Shown here in pieces: positions 52,176 to 61,750 of a stretch of DNA of 64,000 nt (the stretch's first letter is position 1; each line of letters begins with the position of its first letter). Position numbers and translations under genes: made by a program. Source of the stretch: Pseudoscardovia suis (GTDB lineage: Bacteria; Actinomycetota; Actinomycetes; Actinomycetales; Bifidobacteriaceae). The stretch lies in NCBI RefSeq assembly GCF_002797875.1, contig NZ_PGFC01000002.1, positions 186,001 to 250,000 of the forward strand, given 5' to 3'. A model generated the notes under the pieces. The model was not told the origin of the DNA. It made no database searches and saw only the letters and a program-made list of their open reading frames with translations.

Positions 52176-54641
52176 GTCGTTACCTTTCTGCGATGTGTTG
52201 GTATGCGAGGGTGTGTTGGTGTGTGAGTCCACAATGACCGTGGGCTCGGAGTCCTGGGGCATCGTGGTGGTTGTGTCCGCCGCCACTTTTGCTGAGCGTA
52301 GCCTGTTGGCTTTGAGGACGAGGCATATGGAGGACATTGCCATCGCAGCCCCAGCAATCATCGGACTGAGTAGCCATCCGGTGAAGGGATACAGCACACC
52401 GGCAGCCAAAGGGATGCCGATGATGTTGTAAGCGAAGGCGAACACAAGGTTCTCTCGAATATTGTGCATTGCTGCCTTCGACAGATTCATCGCGGTAATG
52501 ACGCCTGTGAGGCTGCCATCCATGATGGTGATGTCTGCGGATTGCATGGCGACGTCTGTGCCTGTGCCCATGGCGATGCCGATATCGGCGGTCGCCAGTG
52601 CCGGGGCGTCATTGATGCCGTCGCCCACCATTGCCACGAGTCCATGTTGCCCGGCGTTTTCGGCTTCGCTCTGGATGCGTTCAATCCACTGCGCCTTGCC
52701 ATCAGGCAATACATTGCAGATCACAGTGTCGATGCCCACCTGGCTCGCTACCGCTTTGGCGGTGGATTCCGTGTCCCCACTGAGCATGATTGTGCGCACG
52801 CCACGTGCCTTGAGGGCTGCAATGGCTTTGGGAGAATCCGGTTTGATGGGGTCGTTTGCGTAGCTGATTGCCGGCATGCCTGCAGGTGTGGATGCTGCAG
52901 CCGCCTGCCCTTTGTCAGCAAGATGCGCGATGCCTTGGGTGATGGTGCCGGTTTTATCGAATACAACAATGGCAATGTCTTTTGCGCGTTGCAATGCGCT
53001 TGCGGATGTGACGAGTACGCCATTGCGAGCTCCCAGACCCAAACCAGCGGTCACTGATAGCGGCGTGGCAAGTCCGAGGGCGCAGGGGCACGCGATGATG
53101 AGCACGCACACTCCGGTTACGAGGGCATGGGCGAGGCGTGGCTGCGGTCCCACGGTGAGCCAGATGGCGAATGTCCACAGTGATATGAGAATCACCACGG
53201 GTACGAACACCGCAGCGATTTTATCGGCGAGCTGCTGCACCGGTGCCTTTGTCGCCTGCGCTTTCGCCACCATATCGACTATTCCGGCGAGAACGGTGTC
53301 GTCGCCGACTTTCGTCGCCTTGACCGCGAGAGGTGCGTCCATCGCCATGGTGGAACCAGTGACGGATTCACCGACCGTGCGCGAGACGGGTCGGGATTCG
53401 CCAGTGATCATCGATTCGTCGACGTGGGCGGTTCCTGCCATGATGACACCATCGGTGGGGATGCGATCACCTGCTTTTGCAAGGAAGAATTGGCCGGGTT
53501 CCAGCGAATCTATGGAGACGGTGTGGCCAACCCCAGGATTGCGCCAAGCGCCGGATTGCACATCGTTCGGATCCAACACCGTTGCGGTGTTGGGCCTCAG
53601 TCCAATAAGGGCGTTCACAGCATTGCCGGTACCTTCGCGCGCTTTGGCTTCCAGAAGCCTGCCTAGCAACACCAATGTGATGACGACGCCCACTGATTCG
53701 AAATATGGCTCTCGCGAGCCTTCTGGGAATGCATTCGGAATGATTATCACGGCGGTGCTGTAAAGGTAGGCGGCGAACGTACCCAGGGTGACGAGCGAAT
53801 TCATCTCGGGGGAGCGATGTGCCATTGCGAGCCAGCCCACACGGTGAATCGGCCAGCCGCACACGAACATCACTGGTGTGATGAGAAGGAACTGCCACAG
53901 AGGGTTTGTTAGCCATGCCGGCCACGCGGACGTGTTGACGGACATCGTGACCATTGCGTAGGCAAAAACCGGAATGGTGAGCAACGCGCTTAGCGTGACT
54001 CGGCGCTTGAGATCGGCGCTTTCCGCTGATTTTTCACTGGTCGTCTCGGTGCTATCTGTGGCATGAGCGGCGCAAGCAGCGTGGTCTGTGTTGGCATTCG
54101 TCAGGGTTGTGCAGTTTTGTGGGGTTGTTTGGTCCGTTGGCGCGGTGTGGTTCATCGGCTCGGCTTCGTCCGTCGGCGCTGCGGGGCGTGTTGATGCTGC
54201 CTGGTCTGTTGAAGTTGCGGAATCTGTTGGAGTTGCAGGGGCTGTGTGAATTGCGCGGCTGGACGCGGTGGATTCTCGTGGCGCGACATGCAGCGAACCG
54301 TGGACCATGTTCATGCCGCAGGCGAATGGGTAATCCCCGGCTTTAAGGGCGGGAAGTTCCACCACTGTGCGTTGGTTGCCGGGCAGACGTGCGTCAATGC
54401 CCAGATCCGAGAAGACGACATGCGATGTGCATTCGCCTGTTTCCTTGCGGTCGAATGTGATGGATGTGGGGAGGCCTTCCTGCAATTCGATGACGGCAGG
54501 GGAGTAGCCGCCTTGCACGGTGACATCGATGCTTTGATGACCGTCCTGCACATGGGCGACGCTTCCAGATCGCTTCCCGAAGAAATACCAAATGACAACG
54601 ATGCTGAGCATTATCGCTGCCGTGATGATGATGGCACCCAT
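51996..54641 (-). CDS. Cupredoxin-P1B-type copper ATPase-YHS fusion with apparent N-domain deletion
   Basis: The 881-residue protein has, in order: a membrane helix (about 5-21); a cupredoxin-like copper domain (about 30-120, with Cys71, Cys108, Met110, Met112 and His114); a Thr/Ala/Pro linker (125-205); a P1B-ATPase core with helices from about 214, TGES, the copper motif CPCALG near 518, phosphorylation DKTGT at Asp562 and GDGINDAP; then a YHS metal domain (about 838-881, DPVCGMSVG and YHFCSPHC). The catalytic Asp562 and GD(T) at 622-623 are only about 60 residues apart instead of about 160, so the ATP-binding N domain with its SEHP/GXG motifs is missing. CGGAGG precedes the ATG at 54641. 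It may be inactive or a different kind of copper protein. Confidence 0.85.
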   Translation of the reverse strand: MGAIIITAAIMLSIVVIWYFFGKRSGSVAHVQDGHQSIDVTVQGGYSPAVIELQEGLPTSITFDRKETGECTSHVVFSDLGIDARLPGNQRTVVELPALKAGDYPFACGMNMVHGSLHVAPRESTASSRAIHTAPATPTDSATSTDQAASTRPAAPTDEAEPMNHTAPTDQTTPQNCTTLTNANTDHAACAAHATDSTETTSEKSAESADLKRRVTLSALLTIPVFAYAMVTMSVNTSAWPAWLTNPLWQFLLITPVMFVCGWPIHRVGWLAMAHRSPEMNSLVTLGTFAAYLYSTAVIIIPNAFPEGSREPYFESVGVVITLVLLGRLLEAKAREGTGNAVNALIGLRPNTATVLDPNDVQSGAWRNPGVGHTVSIDSLEPGQFFLAKAGDRIPTDGVIMAGTAHVDESMITGESRPVSRTVGESVTGSTMAMDAPLAVKATKVGDDTVLAGIVDMVAKAQATKAPVQQLADKIAAVFVPVVILISLWTFAIWLTVGPQPRLAHALVTGVCVLIIACPCALGLATPLSVTAGLGLGARNGVLVTSASALQRAKDIAIVVFDKTGTITQGIAHLADKGQAAAASTPAGMPAISYANDPIKPDSPKAIAALKARGVRTIMLSGDTESTAKAVASQVGIDTVICNVLPDGKAQWIERIQSEAENAGQHGLVAMVGDGINDAPALATADIGIAMGTGTDVAMQSADITIMDGSLTGVITAMNLSKAAMHNIRENLVFAFAYNIIGIPLAAGVLYPFTGWLLSPMIAGAAMAMSSICLVLKANRLRSAKVAADTTTTMPQDSEPTVIVDSHTNTPSHTNTSQKGNDMFHFGKKKEESTATFTDPVCGMSVGADSSSWEYKGTTYHFCSPHCLDSFKKDPAKFLNA

Positions 54642-55000
54642 CTGGCCTCCGTTCCTGTTTCTCTCGTTCCTTGCAGATTGGGCAGTCCCGGTGTGTCCTG
54701 CTGCGGGATGTGTCGCGAAGGAAGAGAATGCGAAAGCCTCGATGTATGACAGACATGCGCTTGGGTCGCGCGCCTGCTTGAAACTTTCGTAATCAACCTA
54801 CTTGCATATCCATGGGAATGGAACCGTCATGGCAGATGTTCGTTATGCGCGAAATCGCCATGGTGGTGCCGACCATGAGTGTGCTCGAATCGTGCCCGCT
54901 GCAGCAGTGGGACTGCTGTTGCTGTGGTTGCCTGCCGTAAGGTTTCAGGCGGGGACGCGCCGTGCGTATCGTCCGATGCGTTTAGTGTACAATCGAACAT
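54642..55000. promoter_or_regulatory. Divergent region between copper ATPase and rmuC
   Basis: The 359-bp gap holds the ATPase ribosome-binding site (CGGAGG, about 54646), and at its right edge TACAAT (54988-54993) and a LexA box over the rmuC start. I find no CsoR- or CopY-like operator. No supported gene is present; a + strand frame from 54802 overlaps rmuC and is rejected. Confidence 0.5.
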
Positions 55001-55008
55001 ATGTTCGG
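54988..55008 (+). promoter_or_regulatory. LexA (SOS) box covering the rmuC start codon, with -10 TACAAT
   Basis: TCGAACATATGTTCGG (54993-55008) matches the actinobacterial LexA consensus TCGAACnnnTGTTCGA at all but the last base. The ATG at 55001 is inside it, and the -10 TACAAT ends at 54993, seven bases before the ATG. Confidence 0.9.
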
Positions 55009-56347
55009 TCAAGTCGGAGAGGTCGTCATCCTCATAATCATGACGCTTATCGGCGCGGCGCTGGGCTTCCTGCTCGGTCGTGCCACTGCTTCGCGGTCCT
55101 TGCCGTCCGAGGGGCAGTTCCCGGATGCTTCGGATCCGTCCGCTCAGGCGCAAATCGTCCGTCTGCAGGTGCAGCTGTCTGAAGCGCAGTCGCAGGCCGC
55201 TGCAGCCAATGGCAGTGCTGCGCAGATGCAGCAGCAGATTGCGTATTTGCAATCCCTTATTTCTCAGTTGCAGCAGCAGGAGGAGGCCAGGGCAAACGCC
55301 CAGAAGGATCGCGACGCTGCCCAGCAACGGGAGAAACTGAACGAGCAGGCCCAGCAGAAGGACGCGCAAGCCGTATTGCTGTCGGCTTTCGCTCCGGTGC
55401 AGAAGAATCTTGATGAACTTGGCCGTCGCGTGGCGATGATGGAGGAAGCGCGCAAGCAGTCGCAAGGTGCATTAGATGCCAATCTCAAGACCCTGAGCGA
55501 ACGGCAATTGGAACTCAATCGCGCCACTGCGTCATTGTCGGCGACGTTGAGCAATAACAAGCTGCGTGGCGCTTTGGGCGAAGTGCAGCTGAAGAACATC
55601 GTGGAATCCGCCGGTTTGCTTGAGCACGTGGATTTCGAAACGCAGTTCGTGATTGATGGTGGTTCCAAGCGTCCCGATATGGTCATCAAATTGCCCGGTG
55701 GAAAGTCCATCCCGGTGGATGCCAAAACACCGTACAGCGATTACAACAAGGCGTGCCAGATTCCGGACTCCGCTACCGGAATCGAGCGCAAGGAAAAATC
55801 CGAGCTGCTTGCGAATCATGCAAAGGCCGTGCGTGCACATGTGGATGAACTGGCCAAGAGGGATTACCAAAATTCCCTGCCGGATGCGCCTGATTTCACA
55901 ATCGCATTCATCCCCAGCGATGCCGTGCTCCAAGCGGCATTGGAAGCGGATCCAAGGCTGCTTGACTACGCCTTTTCGCATAATGTGGCGCTATGCTCTC
56001 CGGTCACACTGTGGGCTGTGCTCAAGTCCGTTGCCCACGCGTGGCAGCAGCAGGGGCTCACCAATGAGGCGAAGGAGCTGTTCGATGACGTCAAGGAGCT
56101 TTACAAGCGTCTTACGACAATGGGCAGCAACATTGAGAAACTCGGCAAGAGCGTGACGGGCGTAGTCCGGGATTACAACGCTTTCGTCGGTTCTCTCGAA
56201 GGGCGCGTATTGCCGCAGGTGCGCAGGATTCAACGAATCGACATCAGCAAGGTGGCGGATCCCGCGATTCAGCTTGATCCGGAGAAGACGAATGTGCGTG
56301 AACTGACCGCCGCGGAATTTTCCACGAAAGACGAACAGAACCAATAA
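55001..56347 (+). CDS. rmuC: DNA recombination protein RmuC
   Basis: RmuC is a nuclease-fold protein that limits recombination at inverted repeats. The 448-residue protein has an N-terminal membrane helix (about 8-26, VVILIIMTLIGAALGFLLG), a Gln/Ala-rich coiled coil (about 45-190) and the RmuC domain (about 190-410) with PD-(D/E)XK-like elements: SKRPDMVIKLPGGKSIPVDAK, here KRPDMVIKLPGG and PVDAKTPYSDY. The start is leaderless and lies inside a LexA box, so it should be induced by DNA damage. It diverges from the copper ATPase. Confidence 0.95.
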   Translation: MFGQVGEVVILIIMTLIGAALGFLLGRATASRSLPSEGQFPDASDPSAQAQIVRLQVQLSEAQSQAAAANGSAAQMQQQIAYLQSLISQLQQQEEARANAQKDRDAAQQREKLNEQAQQKDAQAVLLSAFAPVQKNLDELGRRVAMMEEARKQSQGALDANLKTLSERQLELNRATASLSATLSNNKLRGALGEVQLKNIVESAGLLEHVDFETQFVIDGGSKRPDMVIKLPGGKSIPVDAKTPYSDYNKACQIPDSATGIERKEKSELLANHAKAVRAHVDELAKRDYQNSLPDAPDFTIAFIPSDAVLQAALEADPRLLDYAFSHNVALCSPVTLWAVLKSVAHAWQQQGLTNEAKELFDDVKELYKRLTTMGSNIEKLGKSVTGVVRDYNAFVGSLEGRVLPQVRRIQRIDISKVADPAIQLDPEKTNVRELTAAEFSTKDEQNQ

Positions 56348-56402
56348 CCAATAAACCAATAGCCATCGAGTCGTCGTGCATGGCAGTGAGTAGGGTGAAA
56401 GC

Positions 56403-57131
56403 ATGAGTTCCGAATTCAAACCGACTGGGGCGCCGGAAGTGCGTGACGCTGTGAGCTACGACATGCGTGAGCCGAAGGACCGCCTGCGCGATATGGTCGC
56501 CGCAGAGGTGCGAGATAAGCCGTTCAGTGAGTTGATGAACGTCAGTCTCGACCATGAAGGCGCCCAGCTGGCCGGTCATGTGCTGCTCGACACGCTGGAA
56601 GAGCAAGGCTATGGCTTGGATGACTTCGATGCAGTCGGTGCGTTGACAGCAGCCGCGGTGCCGCTTGCATGCGCGATGGTTCATGCCGCCGCATCGCGCG
56701 GGCAAGATCTTGATGCTTTCGTCATGGATTTCGTCTATCCATCCATCAAGGGGCCCTCGATCGAAGGCAAGCGTGTGATCCTGCTGGATTCGTGGCTTTC
56801 CGAGAAGTCCTATGTGCAAACGTCATCATTAGTGACGCTGCGCCATGGCAACGAACTTGGTCTTGATTTCTCCATCGTCACATCACGCGGCGCCCAAGTC
56901 GTGGCAATCGCTTCGCTCGTCGGCGGTGTGCATTCCCCGTCCGGCGAGCCCGTGGCATCCATTGATGTGGTCGACCCCGTCACTGATACGCACACTCAAC
57001 TGCCTTTCGTCGGAGTGTTCGACGAATACGCTTTGCGTGGCGCAGCTGATGCCTCGGATTCCTCGACTGACGATTCCCGCACTGGTGATTCTTCCACCGC
57101 TGATTCCGCTCCGGCGGATTCCGGTCAGTGA
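56403..57131 (+). CDS. Phosphoribosyltransferase-like protein (PyrE-type fold) with altered PRPP loop
   Basis: The 242-residue protein resembles orotate phosphoribosyltransferases (DVDVVGALTAAAVPLA-type hood, here DDFDAVGALTAAAVPLACA, and a strand ending GKRVILLDSWLSEKSYVQTSS). The PRPP-binding motif normally reads VLLVDDVXTTG with two acidic residues; here it is VILLDSWLSEKSY, with one Asp and no TTG. It may be a non-catalytic or differently specific relative. A Ser/Asp-rich C-terminal tail (about 215-242) is disordered. TAGGGT six bases before the ATG suggests leaderless expression. It is followed by a methyltransferase gene after 12 nt. Confidence 0.75.
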   Translation: MSSEFKPTGAPEVRDAVSYDMREPKDRLRDMVAAEVRDKPFSELMNVSLDHEGAQLAGHVLLDTLEEQGYGLDDFDAVGALTAAAVPLACAMVHAAASRGQDLDAFVMDFVYPSIKGPSIEGKRVILLDSWLSEKSYVQTSSLVTLRHGNELGLDFSIVTSRGAQVVAIASLVGGVHSPSGEPVASIDVVDPVTDTHTQLPFVGVFDEYALRGAADASDSSTDDSRTGDSSTADSAPADSGQ

Positions 57132-57143
57132 GGTGGCGCCACA

Positions 57144-57851
57144 GTGCATGAACCTTCTGAATTTACCAAGCAGGTGGCGGCGTCTGGAGAACCACAATTG
57201 CGCGAAGTGGGAGTAGGTCCCTGGAGCTCAGAACATCCAGGTGAGCCCGTGCCTCGGGACCCGCGCTTCGATCCTGACCTGCTCCGTGAAGGCGACCGAC
57301 GCAATGTGATGGACCGATATCGCTATTGGACGGTCGAAGCCATCAAGGCGGATCTGGACGCTCAAGGCCGCCATCCGTTCGAAGTGGCGATAGAGAACTG
57401 GACGCATGATTTCAATATCGGTTCCATCGTGCGCACAGCCAACGCATTCACCGCCAACCGCGTGCATATCGTCGGGCCGCACAAGTGGAATCGCAAAGGC
57501 GCTCTCATGACGGAGCTCTACCAACACGTAGAGCATCACCCCAGCATTGAAGCGCTCGTCGACGATGTGCGGCGTGAATCCGAGGATGCGGGACTTCCCA
57601 TGCCTCGAATCATCGCTCTCGACATCGTGCCCGGCGCGGTGCCGATAGAAACATATGACTTCCCTGAGCGCTGTCTCATGCTTTTCGGGGCGGAAGGCCC
57701 TGGTCTGTCGCGCAAGGCGCTCGACCTCGCCGATGACGTGGTATATATCTCGCAATTCGGGTCTGTGCGCTCCCTCAATGCTGGCGCTGCGGCGGCAGTG
57801 GCCATGCATGCCTGGATCGCACAGCACGCATGCCCCGGAGCGTCCAACTGA
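57144..57851 (+). CDS. SpoU/TrmH-family RNA 2'-O-methyltransferase
   Basis: This 235-residue SPOUT enzyme methylates ribose of tRNA or rRNA using SAM. The N-terminal part (1-75) is a variable extension; motif 1 is VAIENWTHDFNIGSIVRTAN (Asn/Arg catalytic), motif 2 is LMLFGAEGPGLS and motif 3 is SVRSLNAGAAAAVAMHAW. The GTG start at 57144 has GAGGTGG about 7 nt upstream. It is tightly linked to the PRTase-like gene. The substrate position is unknown. Confidence 0.92.
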   Translation: MHEPSEFTKQVAASGEPQLREVGVGPWSSEHPGEPVPRDPRFDPDLLREGDRRNVMDRYRYWTVEAIKADLDAQGRHPFEVAIENWTHDFNIGSIVRTANAFTANRVHIVGPHKWNRKGALMTELYQHVEHHPSIEALVDDVRRESEDAGLPMPRIIALDIVPGAVPIETYDFPERCLMLFGAEGPGLSRKALDLADDVVYISQFGSVRSLNAGAAAAVAMHAWIAQHACPGASN

Positions 57852-58051
57852 TTCCTCAAGGTGCTCAACAACTGATCCCCCAATGACCACTTGGACCACT
57901 TGCTGATTCGGCGTCTGATTCCGTGACCAGCCCTCCGACCGATCTTGCGGCCAATCTCCAGTTGATTCCCCAGCCGATTCCCCAACTGATCGTCCGGCCA
58001 ATTCCCAACTGATTCCTTGGAATTGCAATTAGGCGTGTCACACTGAACTCA

Positions 58052-58057
58052 TATAGT
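58052..58057 (+). promoter_or_regulatory. -10 element for leaderless gatC mRNA
   Basis: TATAGT ends seven bases before the gatC ATG; no Shine-Dalgarno sequence. The preceding 57852-58050 gap is low-complexity, with repeated CTGATTCCC/CAACTGAT words, and no gene. Confidence 0.55.
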
Positions 58058-58064
58058 TGGGGCT

Positions 58065-58358
58065 ATGCCAACATTCACACGCAAAGAGATGGAGCACCTG
58101 GCAGACCTGTCCAGGATCGCTCTGACTGATGAAGAAATCACCCGAATGCAGGGCGAGCTCAACGTCATCGCCGACGCCATTGATGAGGTCCAGAAGGTCG
58201 CGACCGACGACGTGCAGCCGACTGCGAACCCGATTCCGCTCGAGGCGTATCTGCGCCCGGATGTGCCGGAGAAGCCGCTGACGCAGGAAGAAGCCCTTGC
58301 AGGCGGCCCTGTGACCGATCAAGGCATGTTCGTCGCCCCGCAGATCTTGGGCGAGTGA
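58065..58358 (+). CDS. gatC: Asp/Glu-tRNA amidotransferase subunit C
   Basis: GatC stabilises GatA-GatB in the amidotransferase that converts misacylated Glu-tRNA-Gln and Asp-tRNA-Asn. The 97-residue protein has the family pattern ([48 protein letters not shown]). The ATG at 58065 is probably leaderless. gatA follows after about 16 nt. Confidence 0.95.
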   Translation: MPTFTRKEMEHLADLSRIALTDEEITRMQGELNVIADAIDEVQKVATDDVQPTANPIPLEAYLRPDVPEKPLTQEEALAGGPVTDQGMFVAPQILGE

Positions 58359-58374
58359 GGTGAAAGACGCAACC

Positions 58375-59919
58375 ATGAGCACTACGAACAACGAATTGGT
58401 GAAGCTTTCCGCCTCGCAGATGGCGGAGAAAATCCGCAACAAAGAAGTCTCCAGCCGCGAGCTGACACAGGCTGAGCTCGACGTCATCGACGCCGCGGAA
58501 CCGCAGCTCCACGCATTCCTCCATGTTTCCGCTGACGAGGCTCTTGCTCAGGCGGACGCTTTTGACGAGAAGCTTGCCGCTGGCGAGACCGAAGGCCTTC
58601 CTGAACTGGCGGGCGTGCCGATTGCCATCAAGGACATGATTGTCACGAAGGGCATCCCCACCACCGCCGCTTCGAAGATTCTCGAAGGCTGGGTGCCGCC
58701 GTATGACGCCACGGTCATTGAGAAGATCAAGGCTGCTGGAATGCCGATCCTGGGCAAGACGAATCTTGATGAATTCGCCCAGGGTTCCTCCACCGAGCAC
58801 TCCGCTTTCGGCAATACGTACAATCCGTGGGACAAGCAGCGCGTGCCTGGCGGTTCCGGCGGCGGTTCCGCAGCCGCGGTGAGCTCCTATGAGGCGCCTC
58901 TTGCGCTCGGCACCGATACCGGCGGCTCCATTCGCCAGCCCGCTTCCTTCACCGGCAGCGTTGGCGTCAAGCCCACGTATGGTGGCGTGAGCCGTTACGG
59001 CGCCATCGCCATGGCATCCTCGCTCGACCAGATTGGTCCCTGCGCTCGCACCGTGCTCGATGCGGCCCTGCTTCACGAAGTCATCGGTGGCAACGACCGT
59101 CGTGACTCCACGTCCATCCCCGAGCCCATGCCTCATGTCGTCGACGCTGCCCGTGAGGGCCTCAAGCGCGACCTCACGGGTGTGCGCGTCGGTCTCATCA
59201 AGGAGATCAGCGGCAATGGCGAAGGCTTCCAGCCCGGCGTCGCCAAGCGTTTCGACGAAGCCGTCAAGCTTCTCGAATCCATGGGCGCCACGGTGACCGA
59301 GGTGAGCCTGCCTCACCTGTCGTACTCCTTGGGCGCTTACTACATCATCATGCCGTCCGAGGTCAGCTCCAACCTGGCCCGTTACGATGGCATGCGTTAC
59401 GGACTGCGTGTCATGCCTCCCACCGGTGTGCCGCAGACCGCCGCCAACATGATGGCTTACACTCGTGAAGCCGGATTCGGCGACGAAGTCAAGCGCCGTA
59501 TCGTCCTGGGCACCTACGCGCTGTCCGCTGGCTATTACGACGCTTGGTACGGCTCCGCCCAGAAGGTGCGCACACTCGTCATCGAAGACTTCGCCAAGGC
59601 GTTCGAGCAGGTGGATGTGCTTGCGTCCCCCACCGCTCCGACGACTGCGTTCAAGTTCGGCGAGAAGACCGACGACCCGCTGGCCATGTATTTGGGCGAT
59701 GTCACCACGATCCCGGCCAACCTCGCCGGTGTACCCGCCATCTCCGTGCCGTGCGGCGTGGACGATGAGACGAACATGCCCGTGGGCTTCCAGTTCTTCG
59801 CTCCCCAGAAGCGCGACGACGTCATGTACAAGCCGGCAGCGGCTCTCGAAGCCGCGCTGGAAGAGACGTGGGGCGGCAACATCCTCACCAAGATGGCCAC
59901 ACCGTGGCTTGCTGACTGA
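58375..59919 (+). CDS. gatA: Asp/Glu-tRNA amidotransferase subunit A
   Basis: GatA is the amidase-signature subunit that releases ammonia from glutamine. From ATG 58375 (514 residues) the catalytic triad falls at Lys86 ([10 protein letters not shown]), Ser161 ([11 protein letters not shown]) and Ser185 ([13 protein letters not shown]), with the 75 and 24 residue spacing of characterised GatA. GTG 58360 is an alternative start five codons earlier; GAGGTGAAAG lies upstream of both. It is the middle gene of gatCAB. Confidence 0.96.
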   Translation: MSTTNNELVKLSASQMAEKIRNKEVSSRELTQAELDVIDAAEPQLHAFLHVSADEALAQADAFDEKLAAGETEGLPELAGVPIAIKDMIVTKGIPTTAASKILEGWVPPYDATVIEKIKAAGMPILGKTNLDEFAQGSSTEHSAFGNTYNPWDKQRVPGGSGGGSAAAVSSYEAPLALGTDTGGSIRQPASFTGSVGVKPTYGGVSRYGAIAMASSLDQIGPCARTVLDAALLHEVIGGNDRRDSTSIPEPMPHVVDAAREGLKRDLTGVRVGLIKEISGNGEGFQPGVAKRFDEAVKLLESMGATVTEVSLPHLSYSLGAYYIIMPSEVSSNLARYDGMRYGLRVMPPTGVPQTAANMMAYTREAGFGDEVKRRIVLGTYALSAGYYDAWYGSAQKVRTLVIEDFAKAFEQVDVLASPTAPTTAFKFGEKTDDPLAMYLGDVTTIPANLAGVPAISVPCGVDDETNMPVGFQFFAPQKRDDVMYKPAAALEAALEETWGGNILTKMATPWLAD

Positions 59920-59940
59920 CGGAGAGGCAAAGGTTTCAAA

Positions 59941-61440
59941 ATGGCAGAAAAATTGATGAAGTTCTCCGAGGCCGTCAAGAAGTACGATCCGGTCATCGGT
60001 TTGGAAACGCACGTCGAGCTGTGCACGAACACGAAGCTGTTTTGCCCGGCGCATGTGGAATTCGGCGGCGAGCCGAACACCCAGCTGACGCCTGTCTCGC
60101 TCGGCTTGCCCGGCAGCCTGCCGGTTGTGAACGCCACAGCCGTTGACTTCGCGATTAAGCTCGGCCTCGCCCTGCATTGCAAGATCAACGAGTGGAGCCA
60201 GTTCGCCCGTAAGAACTACTTCTACCCGGATATGCCGCGCGATTACCAGATCTCGCAGTATGACAAGCCGACGAACGGCGAGGGTTACCTCGACGTCGAG
60301 CTTGACGACGGCAGCATCTTCCGCGTGCCGATCGAACGTGCACACATCGAAGATGACGCTGGTAAAAACACGCACGTTGGTGGCGCTGACGGCCGTATCG
60401 AAGGTGCCGACCACTCGTTGTGCGATTACAACCGCGCAGGCGTGCCGCTTATCGAGATCGTGACGAAGCCGATCACCGGCGTGGGTGCGCGTGCCTCCGA
60501 AATCGCAGGCGCTTACATGCGCACGCTGCGCGACATCGTCAAGGCTTTGGGAATTTCTCACGCGCGCATGGAGCAAGGCAATATGCGCGCCGACGTGAAC
60601 GTGTCACTGCGTCCCACGCCTGACGACCCGCTGGGCACCCGTTCCGAGACAAAGAACGTCAACTCGTTCCGCGGCATTGAAAAGACCGTGACGTACGAGA
60701 TTCGTCGCCAGGCGGCGATTCTTGACGACGGTGGCGAAATCCTGCAGGAGACTCGCCATTGGGATGAAGCCACGCAGTCCACTGCTGGTGGCCGCCTCAA
60801 GACCGATGCTGACGATTACCGTTACTTCCCCGATCCTGACCTCGTGATGCTGCACATCACGCCTGAGCACATCGAACGCATCAAGGCCCAGATGCCTGAG
60901 ATGCCGCGCGAACGGCGCAACCGTCTGCAGTCCGAGTGGGGTCTGACCGATGACGCGATGCGTGACATCGTCAATGCCGGGGCTCTTGACCTCATCGAAG
61001 ACACGGTGAAGGCCGGTGCTTCCGCACAGGGCGCTCGCAAATGGTGGCTGGGCGAGATTTCTCGTGCGGCGAACGAGCAGGAGAAGTCCCTCGACGACAT
61101 GCCGATCACCCCTGCGGATGTGGCACAGGTCGAGAAGCTCATCGCAGACGGCAAGCTCAACGACAAGCTCGCCAAGAAGACGGTGCTTGGCGTGCTCGCC
61201 GGCGAAGGCACTCCGGCCGAGGTTGTCAAGAAGCATGGCTATGAGGTCGTGCAGGACACGGGTGCGCTTGAGGCTGAGGTTGACAAGGCTCTCGCCGCGA
61301 ACCCCGACATTGTCGAGAAGCTCAAGTCCGGCAACATGAAGCCGATGGGCGCCATCATCGGTGCCGTGATGAAGGCGACGCGCGGCCAGGCAGACGCCAA
61401 GGCCGTCAGCGGCTTGGTCATGAAGAAGATCAAGGGCTGA
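59941..61440 (+). CDS. gatB: Asp/Glu-tRNA amidotransferase subunit B
   Basis: GatB phosphorylates the tRNA-linked carboxylate and accepts ammonia. The 499-residue protein has the cradle domain with the signature [16 protein letters not shown] (start of [10 protein letters not shown]), [25 protein letters not shown] and [16 protein letters not shown], followed by helical and YqeY-like tail domains ([19 protein letters not shown]). GGAGAGGC lies upstream of the ATG. Its presence implies that at least one of tRNA-Gln or tRNA-Asn is charged indirectly. Confidence 0.97.
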   Translation: MAEKLMKFSEAVKKYDPVIGLETHVELCTNTKLFCPAHVEFGGEPNTQLTPVSLGLPGSLPVVNATAVDFAIKLGLALHCKINEWSQFARKNYFYPDMPRDYQISQYDKPTNGEGYLDVELDDGSIFRVPIERAHIEDDAGKNTHVGGADGRIEGADHSLCDYNRAGVPLIEIVTKPITGVGARASEIAGAYMRTLRDIVKALGISHARMEQGNMRADVNVSLRPTPDDPLGTRSETKNVNSFRGIEKTVTYEIRRQAAILDDGGEILQETRHWDEATQSTAGGRLKTDADDYRYFPDPDLVMLHITPEHIERIKAQMPEMPRERRNRLQSEWGLTDDAMRDIVNAGALDLIEDTVKAGASAQGARKWWLGEISRAANEQEKSLDDMPITPADVAQVEKLIADGKLNDKLAKKTVLGVLAGEGTPAEVVKKHGYEVVQDTGALEAEVDKALAANPDIVEKLKSGNMKPMGAIIGAVMKATRGQADAKAVSGLVMKKIKG

Positions 61441-61487
61441 CCTCTCATCCGCTGAATCTGCACAATCTGCTGCATTTTCAGTATTCG

Positions 61488-61524
61488 CAGGGCATCGAAC
61501 GGTTCGCTGTTCGATGCCCTGTTT
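61488..61524 (+). terminator. Intrinsic terminator of gatCAB
   Basis: A 13-bp stem (61488-61500 with 61509-61521) and an 8-nt loop are followed by TTTG. The rest of the 61441-61750 gap has only a purine-rich stretch (about 61545-61600) and the AAAGGGAAA ribosome-binding site of the next gene. Confidence 0.85.
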
Positions 61525-61750
61525 GCATTCCTCCCCAATGTGCAAAAGACAGGCAGAAGAAGTACAAAAGAGGGGCGGAAGACGGTTGGGGGAAGGGCAA
61601 TGCCCCGAGTTTGGCAGCCCTGCGAATGAAAAGAAAATGGAGAAGTGTTCGCGCCGGGCTAACACAAGACGGTCAACTGGGCTACGATAGTCGAGGCACA
61701 GAGTCCAAGCAGACACAGCATGCATTATGCAGAAAGGGAAACGTCAGCAC

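Noticed and set aside
54394-54756. His-rich 120-codon frame near the copper ATPase start
   Set aside because: It overlaps the ATPase N-terminus in another frame; the His content reflects CAC/CAT-rich shadow codons.
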